In this document: in pieces, positions 27,873-36,160 of the stretch
Layout: each line of letters starts with the position of its first letter
Position numbering within the stretch: position 1 is the first letter of the stretch
Origin: Bacteroidota bacterium
Lineage (GTDB): Bacteria; Bacteroidota; Rhodothermia; Balneolales; Balneolaceae
Assembly (NCBI GenBank): GCA_009909035.1
Contig: JAAAOB010000085.1
Coordinates: 1 to 37,074 of the forward strand
Length of the DNA stretch: 37,074 nucleotides
Reading direction: 5' to 3'
Notes under the pieces: generated by a model
Database searches by the model: none
The model's input: only the letters and a program-made list of their open reading frames with translations
What the model was told of the DNA's origin: nothing
Made by a program: the position numbers and the translations under genes

Positions 27873-29600
27873 ATGTCATTACGATGGATATATGATGCGC
27901 CGGATAATGAAGAAATCACCCAAAATCTCCAAAAAGAACTAAACGTACCGGAACAGATTGCGCACCTGCTGTCGTTGCGCGGGATCGACTCGTTCGAAAA
28001 AGCCAAAAAGTTTTTTCGGCCCGGGATTGATGATCTCTACGACCCATTCCTGATGAAGGATATGAAAAAGGCTACCCAGCGCCTTTGTCACGCCATCAGG
28101 GGAGGGGAAACGGTTCTTGTGTATGGTGATTACGATGTAGACGGCACAACGGCCACCAGTATTGTCTACACCTTTTTGAAAAGCTTCGGGATCCGGGTGG
28201 AGTACTACATCCCGCACCGGTTCAAAGAGGGATACGGCATTAACCCCGACGGCATCAACCACGCCAAAGAGATTGGAGCCGATCTTGTTGTCTCCGTAGA
28301 CTGCGGCATTACGGCGATCGAAGAGGCAAACTATGCGCGCCGACACGGGATCGACCTGATTATCTGCGATCATCACAACGTTGGAGACAAGATACCGGAT
28401 GCCGTTGCGGTGCTGGATCCCAAACGGCCCGACTGCAACTACCCGTTCGACGGGCTCTCGGGCGCCGGAGTTGGCTTTAAATTGATACAGGGAACCATCG
28501 AAGAGCTGGGCCTGTCGGGCACCCTGGCCTACAAGTACCTGGATCTTGTAGCCGTCTCCATCGCCTCCGATATTGTGCCGATTGTGGATGAAAACCGGAT
28601 CCTGATGCGAGAAGGTCTCTCTATGCTCAACTCCAACCCACGAATCGGCCTGAAAGAGCTGCTGAAGCTGATTAACGTGGAAATCGGCACCATCACCACC
28701 TCCAGTATCGTTTTTTCCATCGGCCCGCGGATCAACGCCGCCGGACGCATGGGGGATGCTACCATTGCCGTGGAGTTGATGATCTCCGAAAACGAGACCG
28801 AGGCCTCCAGGCACGCGCGCGAACTGGAAGCGACGAACAAGCGTCGCCGCACCACCGACACCCGCACGATGGATGAGGCCGTGGATAAACTGGAAACCAA
28901 TTTCGATGTCGATAAGATCTCCTCGATGGTTCTGCACGATCCCGACTGGCACCTTGGCGTGATCGGTATTGTGGCCTCACGACTGGTAGATGCCTACTAC
29001 CGCCCGGCCATCATGCTCAGCACGGTGGAGGGAAAAATCAAAGGCTCGGCCCGGTCTATCAAGGGCTTTAACATGTATGAAGCGCTTAAAAAATGCGAGG
29101 ATCTCCTGGAACAGTTCGGGGGACACGAATTTGCCGCCGGGCTGACCATGGACGAGTCGAACCTGGAGGAGTTCCGGCAGCGGATCGACCAGATTGCCTG
29201 CCAATACCTGAAGGAGAACGACTTTCTGCCGGAAATTATGATTGATGGCGACCTGGACCTGCAGCAGGTCGACAAGCGGTTCTGGAAACTGCTAAGCCAG
29301 TTTGAGCCGTTTGGTCCCGGGAATCTCCGCCCGGTTTTTGTGAGCAAGGATGTCTGCATTGAAGGGGTTCCCACCATTGTTGGCAACGGTCACCTGAAGA
29401 TGAAAGTCAGCCAGGGAGAGTCCGCCGTTTTCGATGCCATCGGCTTTAACATGCACCAGTATATGCCGCAGCTGATTGACTGCAGCGAGAATAAGATTGA
29501 CGTGGCATACGTACTGGAGGAGAACTACTGGAACGGCCGACGCAGCCTGCAGATGCGCCTGAAAGATATTCATATCGGAAAGAGGGAATTGGTAGATTAG
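27873..29600 (+). CDS. recJ: Single-stranded-DNA-specific exonuclease RecJ
   Basis: 5'-to-3' single-strand DNA exonuclease used in recombination and mismatch repair. DHH-family motifs are in order: VYGDYDVDGTTAT (83-95), SVDCGIT (141-147), ICDHHN (164-169) and SGAGVGFKL (196-204). The DHHA1 domain follows with GPRINAAGRMG and the substrate-binding GGHEFAAGLTM. The C-terminal OB-fold region (about 455-575) includes FGPGNLRPVF. At 575 residues it is full length. It has a divergent partner (leucine dehydrogenase), and a stretch of repeat-derived DNA follows its stop. The initiator ATG at 27873 gives the usual MSLRW start. Confidence 0.95.
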   Translation: MSLRWIYDAPDNEEITQNLQKELNVPEQIAHLLSLRGIDSFEKAKKFFRPGIDDLYDPFLMKDMKKATQRLCHAIRGGETVLVYGDYDVDGTTATSIVYTFLKSFGIRVEYYIPHRFKEGYGINPDGINHAKEIGADLVVSVDCGITAIEEANYARRHGIDLIICDHHNVGDKIPDAVAVLDPKRPDCNYPFDGLSGAGVGFKLIQGTIEELGLSGTLAYKYLDLVAVSIASDIVPIVDENRILMREGLSMLNSNPRIGLKELLKLINVEIGTITTSSIVFSIGPRINAAGRMGDATIAVELMISENETEASRHARELEATNKRRRTTDTRTMDEAVDKLETNFDVDKISSMVLHDPDWHLGVIGIVASRLVDAYYRPAIMLSTVEGKIKGSARSIKGFNMYEALKKCEDLLEQFGGHEFAAGLTMDESNLEEFRQRIDQIACQYLKENDFLPEIMIDGDLDLQQVDKRFWKLLSQFEPFGPGNLRPVFVSKDVCIEGVPTIVGNGHLKMKVSQGESAVFDAIGFNMHQYMPQLIDCSENKIDVAYVLEENYWNGRRSLQMRLKDIHIGKRELVD

Positions 29601-29681
29601 ATACAGGAAAACCGATGAATATCGAATATCCAACACCGAATGATGAAGTGAACCTGCTGATCGCAGTACGGGCGGTTGGTG

Positions 29682-29710
29682 AAATCTCCGCTTGAGGGGA
29701 GGGGTGTCAA
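29682..29710 (+). repeat. Degenerate dispersed-repeat unit, copy A (shortened)
   Basis: Reads AAATCTCCGCTTGAGGGGAG and ends in GGGGTGTC. It shares the TTGAGGG core and the terminal GGGTGTC with the longer copy at 29756-29804 but lacks that copy's middle section. Confidence 0.5.
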
Positions 29711-29755
29711 GTTCGATTGATTTGTGAAGTAGCGTATTCGTTGATTCGGTACCCA

Positions 29756-29804
29756 GATCTTCCCTTGAGGGAAGTGCCGAAGCGGAGCGGAGGCGATGGG
29801 TGTC
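29756..29804 (+). repeat. Dispersed-repeat unit, copy B
   Basis: Starts GATCTTCCCTTGAGGGAAG, which contains the palindrome TTCCCTTGAGGGAA, continues through the GC-rich GCCGAAGCGGAGCGGAGGC and ends GATGGGTGTC. Similar non-coding units are familiar from intergenic DNA of Bacteroidota-type genomes (general recollection, not searched). Confidence 0.55.
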
Positions 29805-29947
29805 CGTTAATGACGATTCATAAATCAGTGTAATCATTGGCTCATAATCAATTAACCAGATATGAGTTGCAACCACTTTCAGAATGTATCCTTCCTTACT
29901 CGGTATTCGTCATCCCCTCAATTAATTCAGAAAAATTCCCCGGTTTA

Positions 29948-29979
29948 ATTGTGAAGGGTTTAAAAAGCCCTTATCTTTG
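29948..29979 (+). promoter_or_regulatory. Bacteroidota-type promoter of tRNA-Phe
   Basis: TTG (29949-29951), 20 bases, then TATCTTTG (29972-29979), an exact TAnnTTTG -7 element. The tRNA starts 14 bases after it, leaving a short leader for RNase P. This is the clearest promoter in the window and supports the taxonomic placement. Confidence 0.8.
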
Positions 29980-29993
29980 GCGTCTTGTGTGAA

Positions 29994-30066
<73 letters not shown>

Positions 30067-30076
30067 CATTCAAGTA

Positions 30077-30120
30077 AAGCCCTGAAGAACATAGAGATAT
30101 GATCTTTCAGGGCTTTTTTA
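30077..30120 (+). terminator. Rho-independent terminator of tRNA-Phe
   Basis: Perfect 10-bp arms AAGCCCTGAA/TTCAGGGCTT (30077-30086 with 30106-30115), followed by TTTT. It starts 11 bases after the tRNA. Confidence 0.92.
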
Positions 30121-30257
30121 TTTTGGGGCAGTATCAGAGGGAGAACCTGAATTTGGGTGCGATATTTGTATTTTATTTTTTAGCAGCCTCCCTTAAAAAA
30201 GAAAACGAATTGATATCAACTTCCCGTCTTCTTTGTTAATCAGAAGTGGCGTAATTC
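30121..30257. other. Gene-free stretch after tRNA-Phe terminator
   Basis: AT-rich sequence with no open frame, hairpin or promoter that I can support. It ends at the inverted-repeat element beginning at 30258. Confidence 0.4.
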
Positions 30258-30421
30258 TGAGGCTGTCCAAAAAGAGCGCGGTATTGCAGAAAAATTATCT
30301 ATTTCGTCATCCTGGACCCCGATCCGGGATCTCCTAATCATATCAAAAGATGGAGATCCCGCATCCCCCATGGTGATCCCCTCGGGAAAGTGCGGGATGA
30401 CGTTCTTTTTGGACAGCCTCA
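30258..30421. repeat. Nested inverted-repeat element with 18-bp perfect terminal repeats
   Basis: A 164-bp non-coding element. The outer arms TGAGGCTGTCCAAAAAGA and TCTTTTTGGACAGCCTCA are perfect over 18 bp (30258-30275 with 30404-30421). Inner arms CGTCATCC/GGATGACG (30305-30312 with 30395-30402) and GGGATCTCC/GGAGATCCC (30326-30334 with 30352-30360) are also perfect, so the RNA would fold as one long hairpin. No target duplication is visible at the ends. The core is shared with the element at 36778-36945. It lies beyond the stop of the minus-strand DUF4249 gene and may end that transcript. Confidence 0.8.
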
Positions 30422-30479
30422 CAAGATAAAAGCCACCTTCCCCCATCGCGATCCCTCGCGGGCTCTGTACTGAGGCAGT

Positions 30480-31316
30480 TCATTCTTTTCGCACTCTAAA
30501 AAATATACTCTCACTACTGAATGAGGTAAATATACCGAGACCGTTTTTAATATTTGTGGGAGGTTCATTCAGTTGTCTTGAATCCTGTTCTCGTTCTTCG
30601 AAAAGGTTCACGTAATCCCGGTTCACACTGTAGATCGTTGCCTTATGCAGGCCGTAAAATCCTCCCCTCAGATTTATAGTGTACGAATCATCGTTTGTGG
30701 GTGTGGTTCTGAATGACAGATTTCCTGCAAACAGGCCTCCGTTAAAACCCGGTGCATTTTCATTGTTAATGATCGGTTCCGGTTGATTTTCAAGATTCTC
30801 TACAACAATGTAAAAATATCTCTCTTCCGGGTTGTTCCATGTTATTTCTGGTTCCGGTAAGTTTTGGATGATCTCAAAAAAAGACTGGTCCGAATCAATG
30901 AAAACTCTGTCATCAGAGATGGAAACATTTTCGGGTGCCTGAGGCACACTCGTCTCCGAGGTAAGCGTACTGCTGTTAGTATTTATTTCAAGGGCATATG
31001 TCTCGCCCTGACGGATGGTAAGATCGTCCCTGGCATATTCATATACACCGGAATCACCCGGAGCGAGACTGAAAGGATAAACTGCATCGTTATGCCTCAA
31101 TACCACATCAGCGTCATTAATAGGTTCAGGCATTGTATCCGTACTGGTAAGGGGAATCATCAGCGATAACTGAACCTGATGCGTGGTTTGATCGCTGTAT
31201 AGATACCCTTCAACCACGGGAATCTCTTCTTCACCGCTGGGTTCTGTGAGCTGATCACATTGAGTAAAAACAGTGATAAGTAATCCGCCAAGAAATAGAA
31301 TTTTGAAAACTTTCAT
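30480..31316 (-). CDS. DUF4249-family lipoprotein, partner of a TonB-dependent receptor
   Basis: A 278-residue lipoprotein with lipobox VFTQC (cysteine 20). The mature part starts with the acidic stretch EPSGEEEIPVVEGYLYSD, followed by the VQLSLMIPL and INDADVVLRHND segments typical of DUF4249 proteins. These are found next to TonB-dependent receptors in Bacteroidota. It begins 9 bases after the stop of the receptor gene on the same strand, so the two are co-transcribed and probably form a receptor plus surface partner. The molecular role of DUF4249 is not established. A repeat element lies downstream. Confidence 0.87.
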   Translation of the reverse strand: MKVFKILFLGGLLITVFTQCDQLTEPSGEEEIPVVEGYLYSDQTTHQVQLSLMIPLTSTDTMPEPINDADVVLRHNDAVYPFSLAPGDSGVYEYARDDLTIRQGETYALEINTNSSTLTSETSVPQAPENVSISDDRVFIDSDQSFFEIIQNLPEPEITWNNPEERYFYIVVENLENQPEPIINNENAPGFNGGLFAGNLSFRTTPTNDDSYTINLRGGFYGLHKATIYSVNRDYVNLFEEREQDSRQLNEPPTNIKNGLGIFTSFSSESIFFRVRKE

Positions 31317-31325
31317 AGGTATACG

Positions 31326-33755
31326 TTATAGATTTATTCTGAAAAATAGGTTTGGTGTAAAACCGAGGTAGTTTATATCGGTAACCGCAACATCCTGTTC
31401 ATCTACAGAAAATTCACGATACCATACATTATTCCGGTCGTACACATTGAACACAGACAATCCCAGCTTAGCGCTGTTCCCTTGTCTACCAAGATTAAAT
31501 TCGTACGTTGCAGACAGATCCATCCGGTGATAAGCGGGAAGCCTGAATCCATTCTTCTCTCCAATATGCAGGTAGGAATACTCTGTACCGTCAAGAAGGG
31601 TCAGATCGTAATAACCCACAGGTGCGGAGTACGGCTTGCCGGTGGCATACACCCAATTGGCAGCAAGTGTCCATTGACCCAGTTTGAAACTGCTCACCAA
31701 CTTGAATTCATGTGTCTGATCGTGCAGTGCCGGGAATGGATTCCCGTTGTTCAATCCATCGAAGGTGTAATCGGTATCACTTAGCGTGTAACTGGCCCAT
31801 CCCGTATATCTGCCAATATTCTGTTTGAATAAAACATCTATTCCACGCGTGGTACCATCACCATAAAAGAACAGTTCCTCCTGTTCGATGCTGGACAAGG
31901 GTCCGCCAAACCGGAGTGAATATTCAGATAATCCACTCAAATCTTTTTGATATGCTTCAACATCAATGAGGAAGTTGGGGCGCTCGTAGGAGGCTCCCAC
32001 AATGTAGTGTTCCGAGGAACCAACCGGCATCCCGTCGTTTCCGGTCAGCAACCAGAAATCCGTGCTGCCCTGCTGAATATCTTCCAACACCGTTCGGTTG
32101 ATAAACTGATTATATCGGCCCCAGGCGCCTTTAACCTTCAGATGGTCTGTAATGTTTAATTCCAGAGATGCCCGTGGCTGCCAATAGACTTCATCCGTCA
32201 CATCAAAATAACTGGCGCGCATTCCCGCTGTAAGCCGTAACCGGTCAAATAGGGTCCAGTCGTCCTGCACATACCCGGAATAGATGGTTCCCAGGTCACT
32301 CCGATCCACAACATTTAGCGTATCATTTAACGTATTTTGATAATTGATATCATTTTGAGTGATTTGGCCTCCAATTTTCAGATCATTCGAATCGGAAAGT
32401 TTGTATTCAGTATCGAGTTTAAAGGTAAAATCGCGGACATCGTTTTCTCCTCTTATATCAAAACCACCAAAAGCGCGTTCCTCATCCTCGCTTGAATTCC
32501 TCCGGTCACGGTCGGAATAATAATTGGAGTATGACACCACGGCATTGCTGTACAGCCGGTCATTCCAAAAGCGTGACCAGCGCAACCCCACTCCACGATT
32601 TCCCCATCTTGTCTCATCCTGTATTGAAACATCCGTCACATCTTCCTCACTGCTATTCGGTCCAAATCCGCCAAATTCCTGGTCTCTTGAATTGTCCAGG
32701 TTATCCTGCCCGCCATATAAACTCAGGGCAACAAGGTCTTTCTGGGAGGGGCGGTACGTGATTTTCGTATTCAAGTCATAAAAATTGAAATCGGGTTCCG
32801 TTTGAAACTGTCCTCCCCCAAACGGACCTCCTGTTTCATTACCACCCGGCCCTGTAGTCCCATCATCAAAGAGCCCAAAAATTTTATTGTAAATTCCGGT
32901 CCGAATGATATCTGTGTAGGATCGCCGGCCGGAAATAAGAACAGAGGCTTTTTCTGTTACCGGAAATTCAACCGTGGCATCCGCACTGAGGGCACTCAAC
33001 CCTCCGCTGAATGAAAACTCATTAAAATTTCCCGACCGACCATTTAACTCCATGACACTGGATAGCCTGCCGCCATATTTTGCCGGATACCCACCTTTAT
33101 AAAGCTGAACATCCTGGATAGCATTACTATTGAAGGCACTGAAGAATCCGAAAAAATGATCGACCTTATAGAGCGTAATTCCATCCAGCACGATCAGGTT
33201 TTGGTCGGGCGTACCCCCTCTGACATAAAGTCCCGCTGTCGATTCGTTCGTCCCGCTCACTCCTGGTAGCAGCTGCAGCGCCCGAGAAATATCTTTTTCA
33301 CCAATACTTGGCAAATTTGCTATTTGCCTTGGTGAGATCGACGTTCGACTGATCCTGTCTGTTTTTATGTAATCATACTCTTCGGCTTTAACCGTAACCT
33401 CACCAAGCCGGGATGTAGTCTTTGCTAATTCCACCTCCAGTAACTGTTCACTTGATGTGGAATCCACTGTCACTGTTTTGGTTTGATATCCGATATAGCT
33501 GAACGATAAGGTTACTGAATCCGCCGGGAGATTTACAATCGCGAAATAGCCATCGGCGTTGGTCGTAGTACCTTGTTTTGTATTCAAAATTCCTACGTTA
33601 ACGTGGGGTAGACCCTCTCCTGTACTCTCATCTTTTACAATTCCTCTGATCGATTCTTTTTCCTGGCTAAACGCAAGCTCAGGTAGAATCAGTTGAGATA
33701 AAAGTAGCAGAAGGATGCATGCTGGGATGTATTTGTAATCATCTTCTATTTTCAT
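31326..33755 (-). CDS. TonB-dependent receptor with carboxypeptidase-regulatory-like N-terminal domain
   Basis: An 809-residue outer-membrane receptor. The signal peptide is residues 1-30 (ending LAFS-QEKES). A carboxypeptidase-regulatory-like domain covers about 35-110 (GIVKDESTGEGLPHVNVGIL). The plug domain runs from about 140 to 240 with LYVRGGTPDQNLIVLDGI and VQLYKGGYPAKYGGRLSSVMEL. A long barrel follows, ending FFRINL. It differs from SusC receptors in lacking their MRG and VEILKGASA motifs, and it is paired with DUF4249 instead of SusD. The ligand is unknown. Confidence 0.93.
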   Translation of the reverse strand: MKIEDDYKYIPACILLLLLSQLILPELAFSQEKESIRGIVKDESTGEGLPHVNVGILNTKQGTTTNADGYFAIVNLPADSVTLSFSYIGYQTKTVTVDSTSSEQLLEVELAKTTSRLGEVTVKAEEYDYIKTDRISRTSISPRQIANLPSIGEKDISRALQLLPGVSGTNESTAGLYVRGGTPDQNLIVLDGITLYKVDHFFGFFSAFNSNAIQDVQLYKGGYPAKYGGRLSSVMELNGRSGNFNEFSFSGGLSALSADATVEFPVTEKASVLISGRRSYTDIIRTGIYNKIFGLFDDGTTGPGGNETGGPFGGGQFQTEPDFNFYDLNTKITYRPSQKDLVALSLYGGQDNLDNSRDQEFGGFGPNSSEEDVTDVSIQDETRWGNRGVGLRWSRFWNDRLYSNAVVSYSNYYSDRDRRNSSEDEERAFGGFDIRGENDVRDFTFKLDTEYKLSDSNDLKIGGQITQNDINYQNTLNDTLNVVDRSDLGTIYSGYVQDDWTLFDRLRLTAGMRASYFDVTDEVYWQPRASLELNITDHLKVKGAWGRYNQFINRTVLEDIQQGSTDFWLLTGNDGMPVGSSEHYIVGASYERPNFLIDVEAYQKDLSGLSEYSLRFGGPLSSIEQEELFFYGDGTTRGIDVLFKQNIGRYTGWASYTLSDTDYTFDGLNNGNPFPALHDQTHEFKLVSSFKLGQWTLAANWVYATGKPYSAPVGYYDLTLLDGTEYSYLHIGEKNGFRLPAYHRMDLSATYEFNLGRQGNSAKLGLSVFNVYDRNNVWYREFSVDEQDVAVTDINYLGFTPNLFFRINL

Positions 33756-33925
33756 TGAACTGCCTGTGATTTAGAAATTTTGTGAATGAAAGGGCTACAT
33801 GTAAGCCATATGCTATGTAAACAGCCTTAATCCCATCTGGCACACGTGTTCAAGGAAGTGTTACTTGCGCCGGTTTGGGCTTTAAACGAGCTCACTCTTA
33901 GCAGAAATATTGGCAGAATATTACA

Positions 33926-33957
33926 TGTGGCAGATGAGAATTACCGCATCTGCCACA
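33926..33957. terminator. Strong hairpin downstream of the lipoprotein gene
   Basis: Perfect 11-bp arms TGTGGCAGATG/CATCTGCCACA (33926-33936 with 33947-33957) with a 10-base loop, 25 bases beyond the stop of the minus-strand lipoprotein gene. A run of six T follows only on the plus strand, where no gene ends, so on the minus strand it is a hairpin with a weak U-tract. It probably separates the lipoprotein transcript from the TonB receptor gene. Confidence 0.6.
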
Positions 33958-33982
33958 ACGGGTTTTTTACCTATTTGATGAA

Positions 33983-34870
33983 TTAATTGAGCTGAACTGT
34001 TCTGTGATCGGCTGATCTCATGATGATCCTGTATGTTTGGTCACCGGACTCAATATCATTCACGTGGAGTTGTCCAACTGAGATATGAAGTACATTTGCA
34101 TCCGTACGATCTGCAATTTCAGTCAGGGTTTCTCCAGTAATGGTGTAGGACCCATTTTGATCTTCCAGCAGGATCATCTCTGAGTCTTCACGATTAAATT
34201 CCCCGGGTTTTCCGCCCTCTTTTGGGTTGAACGAGGGACGAATATGGATTGCTACAGGCTTTCCGGATACCGCATCCCAGCTTAAATCAATACCCCCGGA
34301 ATGGTTCTCCAGGCGATTTGAAGAGGGTGTAATAATCGACACTTGCTTTTCCGGTGTGGTTGCTTTCAGGTTGAGAGCCGGAAAAACTTCAGACCCCGTT
34401 GTATGAATCGTGTACTCAGCCCCTGCTTGATAAGTGAGTGACGCTTCATTCGAAAAAGGCCCGAAAGATCGATGACTGTAGACCGTATGTTCACCTGAAA
34501 ACCGGCTGGATTGTTTCCTCAGTTCAACCGCTTCCCCTTGTGCAGACTGTATGCTTACAGATCCCATATCCACGGTGCTGGTATTGTAGGGTAGCTTCAA
34601 TGAAACTTGTTCATCAAACCCGATGGCCATCGCCATTCCCAGCTTGTTTTCATTGTCTGCTGAAAACCGGGGATTCAAAGCACTCCAGTTCAGTATAAAT
34701 ATGCCATTTCCACTTGTATCGTTACTTTCGAGAGACATGAGTGACGACGTCATCGGTTCCATAAACTCCAGATCAGTCGTTGCATCAGTAGTCGAGTTTA
34801 ATGTATCAGAGCAAGAAATTGTGCTCATTAAAAAAAGTACCAGAACAGCTTGAACTATTTGGTTACCCAT
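33983..34870 (-). CDS. Hypothetical lipoprotein, probable member of the ECF sigma regulon
   Basis: A 295-residue lipoprotein with lipobox STISC (cysteine 20), then a Thr/Ser-rich linker and two regions of beta-rich Ig-like character (GIFILNWSALNPRF and SGGIDLSWDAVSGKPVAIHI). No family is recognised. A strong ribosome site AAGGAGGA lies just before the ATG (34876-34883). About 45 bases upstream is a sequence block almost identical to the one upstream of the ECF sigma operon, which suggests direct control by that sigma factor. It would then be an envelope-stress or surface protein; the actual role is unknown. Confidence 0.75.
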   Translation of the reverse strand: MGNQIVQAVLVLFLMSTISCSDTLNSTTDATTDLEFMEPMTSSLMSLESNDTSGNGIFILNWSALNPRFSADNENKLGMAMAIGFDEQVSLKLPYNTSTVDMGSVSIQSAQGEAVELRKQSSRFSGEHTVYSHRSFGPFSNEASLTYQAGAEYTIHTTGSEVFPALNLKATTPEKQVSIITPSSNRLENHSGGIDLSWDAVSGKPVAIHIRPSFNPKEGGKPGEFNREDSEMILLEDQNGSYTITGETLTEIADRTDANVLHISVGQLHVNDIESGDQTYRIIMRSADHRTVQLN

Positions 34871-34912
34871 GGTATTCCTCCTTATTCATTGTTTTTGTTT
34901 GCTGCTTGTTTG

Positions 34913-34943
34913 ATTAGACAATCGCAGGCCCAAACTCTTGCAA
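34913..34943 (-). promoter_or_regulatory. Predicted ECF-sigma promoter of the lipoprotein gene
   Basis: On the minus strand: TTGCAAGA, 15 bases, TGTCTAAT. It shares 12 identical bases (ATTAGACAATCG on the plus strand, 34913-34924), the TCTTGCAA block (34936-34943), the exact spacing and a flanking A/T tract (to 34961) with the copy at 36960-36990 upstream of the ECF operon. The predicted start near 34905 gives a leader of about 35 bases. Confidence 0.72.
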
Positions 34944-35138
34944 GATTTTTGAAATTTTTTGAATGGGATAGGAATTGGACAGCAGGATGGGATAGAATCA
35001 GATTGAAAAATGCCAGATTAGAACCGCGCGAACGATATCGAAAATCTCAGGATCTATAGATGGCTACAGGTGTAGCGAACAATCAGATCAGACTTCATTT
35101 ATTCTTTATAGGAGTGAATCGCAGTGACGGATACTCCT

Positions 35139-35672
35139 TTACTGATCGTCAAACGGCCTGTTTAACATGGGTGGGTTGGGGCCGTTGGGCCCGGGACCCA
35201 AATTGGGCCTGCGGCCGGTCGACATAATTCTCCGGATAAAGCTATTCTGCTGTTCTTTAGTCAGAAATGTTTTTGAACGTTGCAGACTCTCCAAGGCACG
35301 CTTACTGATCTCTAATCGAACTTCGGCAATTTTACGCAAAATATCATCAGTCCCAACGGAATCAACCTCTTCCTGATCGACCAGTAATTGAAACATCTCT
35401 TGTTCAAGAACCCGGATCTCTTCCTGCAGAGGTTCAATTTCTGACTGATAGGATTGTACGAGTTGAACCATCTTTTGCTGCTGTTCCGGAGTCAGATTAT
35501 CAACGCGTTCCATTTCGCCGGCAAGAGGGGGCTCAAATCTTGGTTCGGGATTTAAAAACCTGGCAATAGGAGGTTGTTGGCCAGCCATATGTAGATACAC
35601 AATCGTGCCCAACACCCCGATATTGAGAACAATTAAAAAGATGAGTGTGCCGACCATTGTTTTTACTTTCAT
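35139..35672 (-). CDS. Spy/CpxP-like periplasmic stress protein (heavy-metal-resistance-type fold)
   Basis: A 177-residue protein with one N-terminal membrane helix (6-29), so it is anchored in the inner membrane facing the periplasm. Two LTxxQ motifs, LTPEQQQKM (60-68) and LTKEQQNSF (137-145), flank a long coiled coil (75-135). This is the layout of Spy, CpxP and CnrX-type proteins, which bind misfolded proteins or sense metals. The C-terminus is Pro/Gly/Asn-rich (GPGPNGPNPPM). It overlaps the anti-sigma gene by 4 bases (ATGA) and so belongs to the ECF sigma operon. It could modulate the anti-sigma factor or be an effector. Confidence 0.85.
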   Translation of the reverse strand: MKVKTMVGTLIFLIVLNIGVLGTIVYLHMAGQQPPIARFLNPEPRFEPPLAGEMERVDNLTPEQQQKMVQLVQSYQSEIEPLQEEIRVLEQEMFQLLVDQEEVDSVGTDDILRKIAEVRLEISKRALESLQRSKTFLTKEQQNSFIRRIMSTGRRPNLGPGPNGPNPPMLNRPFDDQ

Positions 35673-36139
35673 TGCTGATCACCTTCCATTTCTGTTACTA
35701 CTTGTTCAAAATTTGATCCCAGGCTCGGCTGAACCATCCCCTCGTAATACAATTCTGTAACCGAGGTCTGTTCGGCAACATCTTGTGACGTTTGCGTGTG
35801 ATACACCAGAAGCTGCCCCATTAAAAACCCAAAGACGAGTCCAATCGCAACCAGTGATCCGGTTAATGCTTTCGAAAGACCAAAAATGGAACCCGACGCC
35901 TGTTCATCAACATTGAATGCTTTCTGTTTAATCCGAACAGCCAGGTAGGGATCTTTCGTTAAATGGGGCAGCTGTTCGGGATTTGGCTCTTCCATGACAC
36001 CCTGCATGGTTTGAAAGTATGAATGGCAAGATTCACACTGGTTTAAATGCCGGTTGACCTCTTTTTCCTTGTCATCATCAAGTTGTCCTTCCAACCAATC
36101 AATAAAATATTTTTTTACGTGGTATCTGTTACTCTTCAT
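35669..36139 (-). CDS. Zinc-finger anti-sigma factor, membrane-anchored
   Basis: A 156-residue protein that should hold the ECF sigma factor at the membrane until a signal releases it. The N-terminal half has the zinc-binding motif H31-x3-C35-x2-C38 (HLNQCESC). One membrane helix is at about 91-113 (ALTGSLVAIGLVFGFLMGQL), and a short periplasmic tail (about 43 residues) follows. The gene lies 21 bases after the sigma gene and overlaps the Spy-like gene by 4 bases, so sigma, anti-sigma and the periplasmic protein are translated together. Confidence 0.92.
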   Translation of the reverse strand: MKSNRYHVKKYFIDWLEGQLDDDKEKEVNRHLNQCESCHSYFQTMQGVMEEPNPEQLPHLTKDPYLAVRIKQKAFNVDEQASGSIFGLSKALTGSLVAIGLVFGFLMGQLLVYHTQTSQDVAEQTSVTELYYEGMVQPSLGSNFEQVVTEMEGDQQ

Positions 36140-36160
36140 AGTATCACCTTTTTCTTTAAA

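Larger units (their letters stand above)
29601..29947. other. Intergenic region with dispersed-repeat relics between recJ and tRNA-Phe
   Basis: No gene is supported. After the recJ stop, the GAAT-rich text near 29616-29652 (GAATATCGAATATCC...ACACCGAATGATGAA) looks like a degenerate simple repeat. Two related units at 29682-29710 and 29756-29804 follow and are listed separately. The remainder up to the tRNA promoter shows nothing else. Confidence 0.5.

Noticed and set aside
27939-28952. Antisense open frame (337 codons) inside recJ
   Set aside because: recJ motifs are intact on the plus strand. The antisense protein has no recognisable pattern and is a codon-bias shadow.
30258-30421. Target-site duplication around the inverted-repeat element
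   Set aside because: The bases next to the two ends (AATTC and CAAGA) do not match, so recent insertion is not supported by the sequence.
35110-35138. Hairpin AGGAGT/ACTCCT right after the Spy-like gene stop
   Set aside because: The stem is only 6 bp with a long loop and no T-run on the minus strand; too weak to call a terminator.
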